64,000 bases of DNA from Alteromonas marina (GTDB lineage Bacteria > Pseudomonadota > Gammaproteobacteria > Enterobacterales > Alteromonadaceae), in the NCBI RefSeq assembly GCF_000808575.1, contig NZ_JWLW01000012.1, positions 248,001 to 312,000 on the forward strand, written 5' to 3'. Positions 8,637-18,800 of the stretch are shown one piece after another. Numbering within the stretch: position 1 is the first letter of the stretch; the number at the start of each line of letters is the position of its first letter. The position numbers and the translations under genes were made by a program. The notes beneath the pieces are model-generated. The model did not search any database and was not told where the DNA came from. It saw only the letters and a program-made list of their open reading frames with translations.

Positions 8637-9284
8637 ATGCAGATAAACGTTTCACAAGAAAGCATGCAAGCTCGCGCACAGCTGCGGAAAAAGCTTCGCG
8701 TAGCGCGCCGTGAGTTATCTAGTGAACAACATGAGGATGCTGCAAAACGCATAGTATTACAACTCAATGCCCTGCCTTTTCTCAACGAGGGCACAACAAT
8801 AGCGGGGTATTTAGTTAACGACGGCGAAGTTAATTTAAAGTACTACATCAATTCTGTTTGGCAGGCTTCAAGCAAAAAAAGATTCACACTTCCTGTACTA
8901 CACCCTGTATGCAAAGGGCATCTACTTTTCTTATCTTACAAACCAAACACCCAGCTTATTTGGAACAAATACAACATTGAAGAACCCGTGTTGGCTTGTA
9001 AAAACGTTGTTCCTGTTACGCAATGTGATGTTATTCTTATGCCGCTTGTAGGCTTTGATAATAAAGGTAATCGCTTAGGCATGGGGGGGGGGTATTACGA
9101 TCGTACATTAAGCTTCACTCAGCGCCAAATAGGTTCTCATTCGCCTCCCAAAAAACGGAGGCCAAAGTTGGTAGGCATTGCCCACGACATTCAAGAAGTA
9201 GATGCTCTACCTATTGCACCGTGGGATGTGCCGCTTGATGCTATCGTAACACCCACGCGCACCCTGCATTTTACTAACTCGTGA
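8637..9284 (+). CDS. fau: 5-formyltetrahydrofolate cyclo-ligase
   Basis: Converts 5-formyl-THF to 5,10-methenyl-THF with ATP. 215 residues, as in E. coli YgfA/Fau (about 182-200). The N-terminus has the family's basic helix with RAQLRKKLRVARREL, the middle has the VILMPLVGFDNKGNRLG segment and the active-site motif GMGGGYYDR near residues 148-156, and the end has the AWD-like PIAPWDVPLDAIVTP. The glycine codons of the motif form a ten-G run (9083-9092), a potential slippage site. In enterobacteria the gene follows ssrS; here three genes intervene. Confidence 0.93.
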   Translation: MQINVSQESMQARAQLRKKLRVARRELSSEQHEDAAKRIVLQLNALPFLNEGTTIAGYLVNDGEVNLKYYINSVWQASSKKRFTLPVLHPVCKGHLLFLSYKPNTQLIWNKYNIEEPVLACKNVVPVTQCDVILMPLVGFDNKGNRLGMGGGYYDRTLSFTQRQIGSHSPPKKRRPKLVGIAHDIQEVDALPIAPWDVPLDAIVTPTRTLHFTNS

Positions 9285-9374
9285 TAGTCATTATAACAAA
9301 TTGAATATACGAACTTGTGGGTTCATGTACGCTTATACGATACACTTGCGAACACAATAAGTCGGAGAATGACC

Positions 9375-10031
9375 ATGGATCAGAACGCAAAAAAACAAGC
9401 CGTAGCCAAAGCAGCCATCGAATATGTTGAAGCAGATAGCATTGTCGGTGTGGGTACAGGCTCTACCGTGAATTTCTTTATTGAAGAACTCGGTAACATT
9501 AAACATAAAATCGAAGGCGCAGTATCAAGCTCAGAAGCATCTACCGAGCGTTTAAAAGCCCTAGGCATTGAAGTGTTCGAGTTAAACGAAGTCAGCAACC
9601 TTTCAGTTTACATCGATGGGGCTGATGAGGTTACTGAACACAAACATATGATTAAAGGTGGAGGCGCAGCACTCACTCGCGAGAAAATTGTAGCCGGCGC
9701 CGCAACTACTTTTGTGTGTATTGTTGATGAAAGCAAGCGTGTGCCTGTATTGGGCTCATTTCCACTACCGGTCGAGGTTATTCCCATGGCTCGCTCTTTT
9801 GTAGCCCGTGAACTGGTAAAACTTGGTGGCGATCCTGAATACCGACAGGGAGTAGTGACAGATAACGGTAACGTTATTTTAGATGTACACAACCTTGAGA
9901 TTCTTAATCCACGCGAACTGGAACAAAAAATAAATAATATTCCGGGCGTAGTGACTAACGGTATCTTTGCGCTAAGAGGCGCAGATATTGTACTAAGTGC
10001 CACAGAAAGTGGTGTTGAAACCTTTAAGTGA
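9375..10031 (+). CDS. rpiA: Ribose-5-phosphate isomerase A
   Basis: Interconverts ribose-5-phosphate and ribulose-5-phosphate in the pentose phosphate pathway. 218 residues from the ATG at 9375, which has GGAG seven bases upstream; the ATG at 9369 is too close to that site and longer upstream extensions have no family support. Diagnostic segments are GVGTGST (about 27-33), the catalytic [16 protein letters not shown] and the C-terminal [11 protein letters not shown]. Adjacent to serA as in E. coli. It may also take the ribose-5-phosphate produced by the upstream ribokinase. Confidence 0.96.
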   Translation: MDQNAKKQAVAKAAIEYVEADSIVGVGTGSTVNFFIEELGNIKHKIEGAVSSSEASTERLKALGIEVFELNEVSNLSVYIDGADEVTEHKHMIKGGGAALTREKIVAGAATTFVCIVDESKRVPVLGSFPLPVEVIPMARSFVARELVKLGGDPEYRQGVVTDNGNVILDVHNLEILNPRELEQKINNIPGVVTNGIFALRGADIVLSATESGVETFK

Positions 10032-10375
10032 TAGCTTGGCACGGCGTATAGTACGGTGAAAAGCTATACAAAATACTGCTTTCAACTTAATGCGTTTTCT
10101 GTTAATTTCCGTTTAGACGTCTAGATGTCTTTAGTGAGGTGCGAGGCGTTTTAACGCTTACGCTAACTAAGGTTCGCGTCATTAGTAGCGAAAGCAATCA
10201 ACGCGATTATAAAAGCTTGGTAGCAGTTTTGCTAAAGCAAGGCTTCAGAGCAGCGTAGTGATGCACATTACCGCACAGGTTATACAAAGCTACGCTTTTA
10301 ATACTTGTACGTTCAGTTAGTCTTGGATTGGCGATGCAAGCAAACCAAATTACATCAGTGAGAGATAGCGAGTTC
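10032..10375. other. rpiA-serA intergenic region
   Basis: About 340 bases without a gene. It holds the candidate MetJ operator at 10115-10130 (separate entry) and should carry the serA promoter, which I could not place with confidence. No clear terminator follows rpiA. Confidence 0.6.
10115..10130. promoter_or_regulatory. Candidate MetJ operator (two tandem met boxes)
   Basis: Two adjacent 8-mers: AGACGTCT, the exact MetJ met-box consensus, followed without gap by AGATGTCT, one mismatch. MetJ binds as dimers to two or more tandem boxes with S-adenosylmethionine as corepressor. The site lies about 245 bases upstream of the serA start and about 85 bases after rpiA. Control of serA by MetJ would tie serine and one-carbon supply to methionine status. 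No further box continues on either side, and metJ itself is not in the window. Confidence 0.55.
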
Positions 10376-11605
10376 ATGAGCAAAGTTTCATTAGAGAAGG
10401 ATAAAATCCGAATTTTGTTGTTGGAAGGTGTTCACCAAAGTGCTTTGGAGACACTAAAAAGCAATGGGTATAGCAACATTGAATTTCTCAAAACCTCACT
10501 TCCTGAAGATGAGTTAATTGAGAAGATAAAAGACGCCCACTTTGTTGGTATTCGCTCGCGTACCCAAATTACCGAAAAAGTGGTTGATGCGGCGCAAAAG
10601 CTTGTGGCTATTGGCTGTTTCTGCATTGGCACTAACCAAGTTGATCTTGACGCCACACAACGTCGCGGCATCCCGGTATTTAACGCCCCGTTTTCTAATA
10701 CTCGTTCGGTTGCTGAACTGGTTCTTGGGCAAATTATTCTTCTACTTCGTCAAGTACCAAGCAAAAACGCCAAAGCCCATCGTGGTGAATGGGAAAAAAC
10801 TGCGGTTGGCTCTTACGAGGCTCGTGGAAAAACCCTTGGCATTATTGGCTATGGTCACATTGGTACTCAGCTAAGTATTCTTGCTGAACATTTAGGTATG
10901 CGCGTTCAATTCTTCGATATCGAAGACAAACTTGTGTTGGGTAACTCTGCCCAGGTGAAGTCACTGGAAAAACTGCTTAATACCTCTGATGTGGTATCGC
11001 TACACGTGCCTGAAACGCCTCAAACACAAGACATGATTGGCGAGAAAGAACTGTCTCAAATGAAAAAAGGTAGCATTTTAATTAACGCTTCTCGCGGTAC
11101 CGTCGTTGATATTGACGCGCTTGCAAAGGCATTGGAAAGCGGCCACCTTAATGGCGCAGCAATTGATGTATTCCCAGTAGAGCCTAAGTCTAATACTGAA
11201 GAGTTTGAGTCACCGCTTCGTGCGTTCGACAACGTTATTCTTACGCCACACGTGGGCGGAAGCACACAAGAAGCGCAAGAGAACATCGGAATTGAAGTGG
11301 CAGGAAAACTAGCGAAATACAGCGACAACGGCTCTACGCTATCAGCGGTTAACTTCCCTGAAGTATCGCTGCCTGAGCACACCGGTCGTTCACGACTGCT
11401 TCACGTACATAGAAACCAACCGGGTATTCTTACCCAAATTAACCAAGCGTTTGCAGAAAAAGGTATTAACATTGAAGCCCAGTATCTACAGACCAACGCG
11501 GAAATTGGTTACGTGGTTGTGGATGTTAAAGAAGACCGTGGCTATGAAGCATTGGCAGAGCTTCAACAAATTGATGGCACAATTAAGACTCGCATTCTTC
11601 ACTAA
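10376..11605 (+). CDS. serA: D-3-phosphoglycerate dehydrogenase
   Basis: First committed step of serine synthesis: oxidises 3-phosphoglycerate with NAD. 409 residues, matching E. coli SerA (410), from the ATG at 10376 (start MSKVSLEKDKIRI); frames opening earlier at 10328 or 10334 add residues the family lacks. Substrate domain, then the NAD-binding fold with GYGHIGTQ, the catalytic Arg in NASRGTVVD, the Glu in DVFPVEP and the His in LTPHVGGST, and a C-terminal ACT domain for serine feedback (from about residue 335). A strong terminator follows. Confidence 0.96.
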   Translation: MSKVSLEKDKIRILLLEGVHQSALETLKSNGYSNIEFLKTSLPEDELIEKIKDAHFVGIRSRTQITEKVVDAAQKLVAIGCFCIGTNQVDLDATQRRGIPVFNAPFSNTRSVAELVLGQIILLLRQVPSKNAKAHRGEWEKTAVGSYEARGKTLGIIGYGHIGTQLSILAEHLGMRVQFFDIEDKLVLGNSAQVKSLEKLLNTSDVVSLHVPETPQTQDMIGEKELSQMKKGSILINASRGTVVDIDALAKALESGHLNGAAIDVFPVEPKSNTEEFESPLRAFDNVILTPHVGGSTQEAQENIGIEVAGKLAKYSDNGSTLSAVNFPEVSLPEHTGRSRLLHVHRNQPGILTQINQAFAEKGINIEAQYLQTNAEIGYVVVDVKEDRGYEALAELQQIDGTIKTRILH

Positions 11606-11628
11606 GAAGCCTTGTTTGTAGCCTAAAC

Positions 11629-11662
11629 AAAAAACGCTGCACTGTGTGCAGCGTTTTTTTAT
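11629..11662 (+). terminator. Terminator after serA
   Basis: Perfect stem ACGCTGCAC (11634-11642) with GTGCAGCGT (11646-11654), three-base loop, A-run before and a run of Ts after. Because of the A-run it could also act on the opposite strand, for the DUF481 gene ending at 11724. Confidence 0.9.
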
Positions 11663-11723
11663 GCTTATCATTTTACTTCGATATTTTGAAGGGCCTATTG
11701 ACCTTTAAACAAATTAGTTCGGC

Positions 11724-12482
11724 TTAGAAGAAGTTGTAAACTAGGCTTACAGCAGTTTCAGTATCAAGCTTTTCTACATCTTCATCAACGTTGGTGTTGT
11801 GGTCTAATTTAAATGAAAGGCGCATAGAAAGGTTACCGCTAATGGTAGCCGTAAGCGCAGATTCGGCACGTGACTTAGTGTTGTCAGCCCCCACTTCCGT
11901 ACTCACTGTTTGAGTGAATTTAGCAGTATCAGAAATCTTCCAAGAATATGCTGATGATGCACGAACAATCATGCTATCAAGGTTTTCACCGTCTTGAGTT
12001 TCAATAAAAGAATAACCCGGACCGATTGAATATTCTAAGGTATGGCGTTTGTTTTGAAGAACCTTTTGGTTCCAACCCGCAGCTACAGTAGCCTGGTAGT
12101 TAAAGTTGCTGAACCGGTCATCTTCATAAGATGCGAATCCGAATAAACGGTTATCTGGGTTGGCGAGTTTGTAGTTACCCTGCGCTGAACCGAAGAACTT
12201 CTGTGCAGAAGTAAATTCGATATCTTCTTGCTCGCCTGCATCATTTTCTTGTTGAACAGTTTCCTGTTTGTACAGACCTTTTAAAATGTAGTCGTTACTC
12301 CACTTCTCAAGTTCTTGATGCGCTTGAATACCTGCGCTGATAGATGTTGTTTCAGTGTTACCTGATGTAGAGATAAAACCTAGCTCACCTTCCATTGTAA
12401 AAGGCTTCACTTCATCGTCTTGAGCGAAAACAGCCGGAGAAAGAGAAATTGCAACTAGAGATGCAAGCACTTGCTTTTTCAT
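11724..12482 (-). CDS. DUF481 outer-membrane beta-barrel protein (copy A)
   Basis: 252-residue secreted protein with a clear signal peptide (residues 1 to about 20, ending AVFA). The rest alternates polar and hydrophobic residues as in a beta barrel and ends in Phe (VSLVYNFF), the usual outer-membrane C-terminal signature. It belongs to the DUF481 (YdiY-like, 'salt-induced outer membrane protein') family; substrate and function are not known. It is clearly paralogous to the gene just upstream: both share the order ELGxxxxTGNT, YEDDRF/YEDDQF, GPGYxFIE and the terminal ETxVxLVYxFF. The pair lies on the same strand, 213 bases apart. Confidence 0.88.
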   Translation of the reverse strand: MKKQVLASLVAISLSPAVFAQDDEVKPFTMEGELGFISTSGNTETTSISAGIQAHQELEKWSNDYILKGLYKQETVQQENDAGEQEDIEFTSAQKFFGSAQGNYKLANPDNRLFGFASYEDDRFSNFNYQATVAAGWNQKVLQNKRHTLEYSIGPGYSFIETQDGENLDSMIVRASSAYSWKISDTAKFTQTVSTEVGADNTKSRAESALTATISGNLSMRLSFKLDHNTNVDEDVEKLDTETAVSLVYNFF

Positions 12483-12695
12483 TGAACAATCCTATTGATT
12501 ATCGGTCCATTCGTTGTACGCGATACCTTTTGAACTGCAAGGCGGTACAACACGAGTTTAAAAAGAAGTCTATTTAGTAATGCACCAGAGGAACTGGTAT
12601 CACAAACAATGGTGCGCAGTGTACATTTTCAAACCTCTCAGTCAATGAGAACGCGGCAAAAAGCCTATATTCGACTATTAATTTACACTAATTGA

Positions 12696-13499
12696 CTAAA
12701 AGAATTGATAGACCAGCGCTACCGATGTTTCTGTGCTTAACGCCGCGACATCTTCAGGAGTGTCTGTTTCGTGATTTAATATGAATGATAATTTCATTGC
12801 CAATGATCCAAACACATTGGCAGAAAGCGAGGTTTCTGAGCGAGATTTTGTATTTTCTTCGCCGGCCTCTGTACTAACGAATTGTCTTAATTTTGCACCC
12901 GAGCTCCAATGATATTTATACTCGGCAGACGCTCGCACTATAATGCCGTCATTCACAAGGCTCTCGTTGTCTTCTTCCGCTTCAATAAAGGTATACCCTG
13001 GCCCGACACTATAACGAAATTCGCTATCTTCATTTCGCCACACGCGCTGTGACCAACCCGCAGCAAGTGAAGCACGGTGTTCATAACCGGTAAACTGATC
13101 GTCTTCGTAATCGCCATACATGAAGAGGCGTCGTCCCGGCGTAAGAAGTTTATAGTCGAATTGTGCGCTCGTGAAAAAGCGCTGTGCGCTGATATCGCGC
13201 TCTGTGGTCGGCGTACCACTTTCTTTATAAAGCAGTTCAGCAAAATAAATACTGCTCCAGTTTTCGGTTTCGTGGTCAGCGTTGACCGCCGCTTTAACGC
13301 TTGCTGCAGACGTGTTGCCTGTATTAATTAAAACACCGAGCTCTCCGTCTAATGTAAAACGCGGTATTTCATCATCGGCGTCGGGAGTAAAATCTGCATG
13401 ATAAAGCGTTTCAATAAGATCCCTCGCGTTTGCAGATAAACACACGCCAATACAAATGGCACCTACAACAACACGTGGCCGGAAGATTTTTCTAAACAT
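12696..13499 (-). CDS. DUF481 outer-membrane beta-barrel protein (copy B)
   Basis: 267 residues with an N-terminal signal peptide (hydrophobic stretch about residues 9-25, cleavage after a region near SANA). Same DUF481 family as the downstream gene, with ELGVLINTGNT, YGDYEDDQF, GPGYTFIE and the C-terminal ETSVALVYQFF. The N-terminal part differs most, carrying an acidic stretch around FTPDADDEIPRF. Tandem duplication is the simplest origin, but the copies have diverged widely, so it is old. The 213 bases between them probably contain a separate promoter for copy A. Function is unknown. Confidence 0.86.
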   Translation of the reverse strand: MFRKIFRPRVVVGAICIGVCLSANARDLIETLYHADFTPDADDEIPRFTLDGELGVLINTGNTSAASVKAAVNADHETENWSSIYFAELLYKESGTPTTERDISAQRFFTSAQFDYKLLTPGRRLFMYGDYEDDQFTGYEHRASLAAGWSQRVWRNEDSEFRYSVGPGYTFIEAEEDNESLVNDGIIVRASAEYKYHWSSGAKLRQFVSTEAGEENTKSRSETSLSANVFGSLAMKLSFILNHETDTPEDVAALSTETSVALVYQFF

Positions 13500-13634
13500 A
13501 ATCTGATTTTACGTCGAGCTATTATAGTTATTAGATTACGTCTATTCGAGACGCACGTAATACCAATCCTCTGGGAGAGCTTTACTCTGATTTACAATAT
13601 AAAAGTGCGGTGACAGAATTGATGCACTGAAAGC

Positions 13635-14459
13635 TCAGTGAATAAGCGACACAATTTTTGCTGTTTCTTGCTCAGCATATTCAATTGAATTACTTATCAC
13701 TTCCATGTCGAGACTTACTGTATTGGCTATTTCTGGCGTAAAAAGTTCAATGTCAGCATAGTTTTCTTTATCAAGTTGACTAAGTGTTATACGACTTGCA
13801 ATTGCAAGAACACATACATCAACGTCAGAAGTATATTTTGCTGCATCGTTCATAAATGATACGGGATAAAAAAGACCAATCGGTAAGTGCCATTTTTCAA
13901 GTATGATACCGCTGCAATGTGCAAAGGTAAAACCGAAATGGGTCAGTTGCTCAATATGTGGCAAGTCACTCTTTTTCCCATTTCGGTAATTGTCATAAAG
14001 CTTAGGCTCTTTCTTCGCAACAATGAGCTCGCTAAGGTTTTGCAAAATACCCATCACGAAAAAGCGTTCGGCGCCACGAACATTCAGCCGCATGGCTAGA
14101 CTCTTCGCCACCATCCCGCAATAAACAGAAGCATGCCAGTGCTTGTCTAAATCAATTAGCAATGTATCAAAATGCTTAAACGCAGTGGTTGCAGTTTCAG
14201 CAATAACCAAATTATAAAGGGCTTCGCCACCGATTACATTTATGGCTTTTGTTACAGATTCGATTTGAGAGGGGAAACGAAAAAGCGAACTATTGGCCAG
14301 GCGTAACACCTTAGCAGTGAGAGAGGGGTCGGCACTGATTAGTACAGCGATGTCTTCAATACTCGAACGAGGATTGTCTAGCGTTGAGCGTAAGCGCACG
14401 CAAATTTCGGGTAGCGTAAATGATTTCGCAGCATACGAAACATACTTTTCTAACGGCAT
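13635..14459 (-). CDS. HDOD domain protein
   Basis: 274 residues, single HDOD domain: the N-terminal part has the family pattern LPEICVRLRSTLDNPRSSIEDIAVLISADPSLTAKVLRLANSS seen in short pieces across residues 15-60, then an INVIGGEALYNLV helix. HDOD is related to HD hydrolases but lacks the metal-binding His-Asp pair, as here. Such proteins act in signalling and stress or surface regulation, often through unknown partners. There is no attached receiver or GGDEF domain. It starts 21 bases after the DUF1289 gene and is probably cotranscribed with it. Confidence 0.85.
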   Translation of the reverse strand: MPLEKYVSYAAKSFTLPEICVRLRSTLDNPRSSIEDIAVLISADPSLTAKVLRLANSSLFRFPSQIESVTKAINVIGGEALYNLVIAETATTAFKHFDTLLIDLDKHWHASVYCGMVAKSLAMRLNVRGAERFFVMGILQNLSELIVAKKEPKLYDNYRNGKKSDLPHIEQLTHFGFTFAHCSGIILEKWHLPIGLFYPVSFMNDAAKYTSDVDVCVLAIASRITLSQLDKENYADIELFTPEIANTVSLDMEVISNSIEYAEQETAKIVSLIH

Positions 14460-14480
14460 TAATAAATCTCAAACTCTTTT

Positions 14481-14771
14481 TTAACGACTTTCAGGCGGCT
14501 CATCGAAAAGAGAAAACTGTTGTGCCGCCTCCTCGCCCTTCAGTGCTTGCGTTTTGCGTAATTTTGATAAAACTGCATTTTTACGTCGTACACACGCACT
14601 AATTATCTTTCTTTTTGTTGCATCATCAACTTTAAGCCAATAAAGGCGCTCATCACGACTTCTATAGCAGCCTTTGCAGTACCCTCTTGGACCAGACTCG
14701 CAGACACCTACACAAGGACTTGGGATTTCAAAAAATTCAAGCTGCTTAGATTGCGCTTTGAGATCCGTCAT
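14481..14771 (-). CDS. DUF1289 small cysteine-rich protein
   Basis: 96 residues from the ATG at 14771, which has AAGGGTGG about 10 bases upstream; a TTG eight codons earlier is a weaker choice. The DUF1289 signature is complete: SPCVGVC near residue 18, then GYCKGCYRSRDE, giving four cysteines likely to bind a metal, followed by a W and basic helix. The family is widespread in proteobacteria and of unknown function. The C-terminal tail (residues 75-96, ending near FSLFDEPPESR) is not part of the domain. Confidence 0.82.
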   Translation of the reverse strand: MTDLKAQSKQLEFFEIPSPCVGVCESGPRGYCKGCYRSRDERLYWLKVDDATKRKIISACVRRKNAVLSKLRKTQALKGEEAAQQFSLFDEPPESR

Positions 14772-14950
14772 TTCAGGCTTACCACCCTTAGTCAATGAGC
14801 TTTAAGTGCTTGAGAATACTCGGCACTATCCTAAATTAAAACGCATATAGGCGAATCTAGCCAGTAGACATTAGCAGTAATCTAATACATAAAGTGCACA
14901 AATGCGCGTTCTACTCAATATTGCGTGAGCGTATTAGCATAGCATGAATA

Positions 14951-15661
14951 TTAGTCAATAAGGGTATATTCGATGGTAGACACCACGCGCACTTTCTTTA
15001 TATGTGGATGATGACTATCGCGACTAGAAATACTGAACTGCCCTTGGTTAGCGCGCTTAATTTTGCCCAACGTACTTTTTGAATCTTTGGCAAATTTTTC
15101 CGCCACCTCTCTCGCATTGAGCGTAGCTTCTTCAATCATTTCCGGCTTTACTTCGTTTAAGCGGGTAAATACATAATCGGGCTGAGCGCGGTAGCTTTGG
15201 TCTGATAATACGATACCCGTTTTAATTAACTCCCCAATTTGCTGCATAAGCGCTCGCACCTTTTCAACATCATTTGAAAAGACAGTAACGGTTTGAATGG
15301 CACTGTAGCGAAATGGCGCTTTTTCACTACTTCCGTATTGTTGCGCCAATTTGTCATTTATTTCAGGCTTTCCAATAGTAATGCTTTCTGCTGATATGCC
15401 CTTATCTTCTAAAAAGTTAGCCACCTGAAGGCTATTCTTTTCGATATGTTCATACAGTTGAGGTAAGTCGTTGCCCGCGTCGACAAATTGAATAGGCCAA
15501 ATAACCTGATCAGCAATGTATTCTCGCTCTGACAATCCTTTTACGGTTACTACTCTATCCCACGTTTGCATATCGTTCATGGCAGAAGACACCTGAACAC
15601 CAAGCAAAGACACAGCAACCACCATGCCCATCGCCATTACTATCGCCGCACCTATTTTCAT
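14951..15661 (-). CDS. SIMPL (DUF541) domain periplasmic protein
   Basis: 236 residues from the ATG at 15661, chosen because GGAG lies six bases upstream; two earlier in-frame starts (up to 15688) lack a good site. The N-terminus is a hydrophobic segment (about residues 3-24) that serves as signal peptide or membrane anchor. The body is a SIMPL domain: VTVKGLSEREYIADQVIWPI at the start, then the conserved Asn-Ala-Arg region (ATLNAREVAEKFAKDS) near residue 185. Homologues include E. coli YggE and Campylobacter lipid-linked proteins tied to oxidative stress. Role here is not known. Confidence 0.82.
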   Translation of the reverse strand: MKIGAAIVMAMGMVVAVSLLGVQVSSAMNDMQTWDRVVTVKGLSEREYIADQVIWPIQFVDAGNDLPQLYEHIEKNSLQVANFLEDKGISAESITIGKPEINDKLAQQYGSSEKAPFRYSAIQTVTVFSNDVEKVRALMQQIGELIKTGIVLSDQSYRAQPDYVFTRLNEVKPEMIEEATLNAREVAEKFAKDSKSTLGKIKRANQGQFSISSRDSHHPHIKKVRVVSTIEYTLID

Positions 15662-15753
15662 TCGAATCTCCATTCTTTCTGTTTTCAACAGGATACGAGC
15701 GAATATAAGCTTTTCGGTTTCACAAAACGAGATAAAAGCTGACCAATGGTGGC

Positions 15754-15782
15754 AAAAAAAAGGCCACTCAAATGAGTGGCCT
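15754..15782 (-). terminator. Terminator after the RND pump operon
   Basis: Perfect 10-bp inverted repeat AGGCCACTCA (15761-15770) and TGAGTGGCCT (15773-15782) with a two-base centre (likely a four-base loop in practice), followed on the minus strand by a run of Ts. It lies 43 bases after the acrB-type stop codon. Confidence 0.88.
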
Positions 15783-15824
15783 AAAGAGCCCCTTAAGAGG
15801 GCAACGCTTGGGTAGACGGGAGAG

Positions 15825-18800
15825 TTAACCTTTACGCTGTATCAGGTAATAAAATACCGGAGTTAAGATAAGTCCAAATACGGTAACACCAATCATGCCT
15901 GAGAATACTGCCACACCCATGGCCTGACGCATTTCAGAGCCGGCACCGGTTGATACCGCCATTGGCAGTACACCCATGATGAAAGCAATGGACGTCATTA
16001 GTATTGGACGAAGACGTAAGCGACTTGCTTCTTTAATGGCTGAAAGCGCGTCCATCCCCTTGTCTTGTAGCTCTTTTGCAAACTCGACAATAAGAATGGC
16101 GTTCTTCGTTGCAAGGCCAACCAGTACAATCAGACCTATTTGGGTAAAAATATTGTTGTCGCCCCCATAAACTTGCACACCAATAAGTGCGCTCAGCAAG
16201 GTCATGGGAACAATCAATATGATTGCCAGTGGCAAACGCAGGCTTTCGTATTGCGCAGCCAGTACTAAGAACACCAAAAGCACAACTAATGGGAATACAA
16301 ACGCTGATGCATTACCCGCTAATATTTGCTGATAGGTGATCTCAGTCCACTCGTAAGTCATGCCAAGTGGTAACGTTTCAGCCAGAATTTCTTCAATAGC
16401 CGCCTTCGCTTGGTCAGAAGAATAACCTGGCGCTGCTGCACCGCTTATTTCAGCGGTGACGTATCCGTTATAGTGCATAACACGGTCAGGGCCTGCACTG
16501 TGCTCAATGTTCAAGAATGAGCCAAGCGGGATCATCTCACCTTGTGCATTACGCACTTTAAACTGCGTAATGTTCTCAATATCCTGACGGTATTGGGCAT
16601 CAGCTTGTACATTTACTTGGTAAGTTCTACCGAACAAGTTGAAGTCGTTCACGTATAACGAACCTAAGTAGCCCTGCATGGTGGTAAACAAGGTATCGAT
16701 GTTTACACCTTGGCTTACCGCTTTTTCACGGTCTACATCTACATCGAGCTGAGGTACAGCAACAGTGAAGCTGGTAAATGCATCGGTAAGGGCTGGGTGT
16801 GCCCACGCTTTGCCAATCACTTCTTGCGTTACGCGCTCAAGTTCTTCAAAGCCTAGGTTTCCTCTGTCTTCGACCTGTAAACGGAAACCACCAATCGTGC
16901 CTAACCCCATTACTGGTGGCGGCGGGAATATCGCCACAAAGGCACCTTTTATAGACCCAAAGTTCTGGTTAAGCTGGGCGGCAATGGCGCCACCAGATAG
17001 ATCAGGCGTCGTTCTTTTATCAAAGTCAGTCAGCGTTGCAAACAACACGCCTGAGCTTGGGCTATTGGTAAACCCGTTAATATTCAAGCCAGGGAATGCA
17101 ATCGCATCTTCAACACCAGGGTGTTCCATAGCAATACGAGACATTTCACGGATCACTTCTTCAGTTCTGTCTAAGCTTGCTGCATTAGGCAGTTGAGCAA
17201 AGGCCACCAAATACTGCTTATCCTGCGGCGGAACATAGCCTGTTGGTGTATTGGCAAACTGGAAGTAAGTGAGCCCTAGCAGACCCGCGTAAAGCACCAT
17301 GATGACACTGCTCTTGCGGATAAGCCCACCCACCGCACCGGTGTAACGCTTTGAGTTGCGGTCAAAGAAACGGTTAAACGGTGAAAATACAAAGCGGCCA
17401 AACACTTTATCCATTAAACGGGTTAACCAATCATTCGCCTTACCGTGAGGTTTCAACAGCAATGCAGATAATGCAGGGCTAAGCGTTAACGAGTTAATTG
17501 CAGAAATTACCGTAGAGATAGTAATTGTTAGCGCAAACTGCTTATAGAACTGCCCGGTAAGCCCGCTCATGAAAGCAGTAGGTACGAATACCGCCGCAAG
17601 CACCAGTGTTGTGGCAATAATAGGACCGGTTACTTCTTTCATTGCCTGTACGGTGGCTTCAAACGGCGCTTTGCCTTCAGAGATATTACGCTCTACGTTT
17701 TCGACAACAACGATAGCATCGTCCACAACAATACCGATTGCCAACACAAGACCAAACAGCGACAGTGCATTAAGCGAGAAGCCCATTAACTGCATAAAGG
17801 CGAACGTTCCCACAAGTGAAATAGGTACTGCAACGAGTGGGATAATAGACGCACGCCATGTTTGTAAGAACAGTACAACAACAAGTACAACTAACAATAC
17901 GGCTTCAAGAAGTGTACTAATTACCGCTTCAATCGAACCGCGAACAAATACGGTAGGGTCGTAGGCTATTTCGTATTCAAGGCCTTCAGGGAACGCCTTT
18001 GACAGTTCCGCCATACGAGCGCGAACGTCATCTGAAATTTGAATTGCGTTAGAGCCTGGTGCTTGGAAAACCGGCACCGCTGCAGCAGGGTTATTGTTAA
18101 TAAGTGAACGAAGTGCATAAAACTCTGAACCTAGTTCGATACGCGCAACATCTTTAAGACGCGTTATTTCACCATTCTCACCCGACTTAACAATAATATT
18201 TTCAAATTCTGCTTCATCTTTTAAACGGCCGCGCACATTTATAAGCAGCTGAAATTCGCTGGTGCCCGTAGGCTGTGCGCCTAGGCTACCTGCCGCCGCT
18301 TGCTGGTTTTGATCGGCTATAGCTGCTGCCACATCGCCAGGGTTTAACTGGAGCGCAGCCAGTTTGTTGGGGTCTAACCACACTCTCATGCTGAACTCAC
18401 CAGCACCGAACAGGCGCACTTGCCCAACGCCATTGATTCGCGCTAGCTCGTCTTTAACAAACTGATCGGCATAGTTTGAAAGATAAAGCATGTCATAACG
18501 ATTATCAGGCGACGTCAGGTGCACAACCATGGTTAAATCTGGTGACGATTTTTCAGTTACCACACCTAGGCGCTGCACTTCTTGAGGTAAACGTGGCGTA
18601 GCGCGATTTACACGGTTTTGTACCAACGTTGTAGCTTCATCTGGATCAGTGCCAATGGCAAACGTAATTGTTAGCGTCATACGGCCATCACTGGTTGCCT
18701 GTGATGACATATACAGCATGTTTTCAACACCGTTTATCTCTTGCTCTAGCGGCGTTGCAACTGTTTCCGCGATAACTTCTGGATTTGCACCAGGATAATT

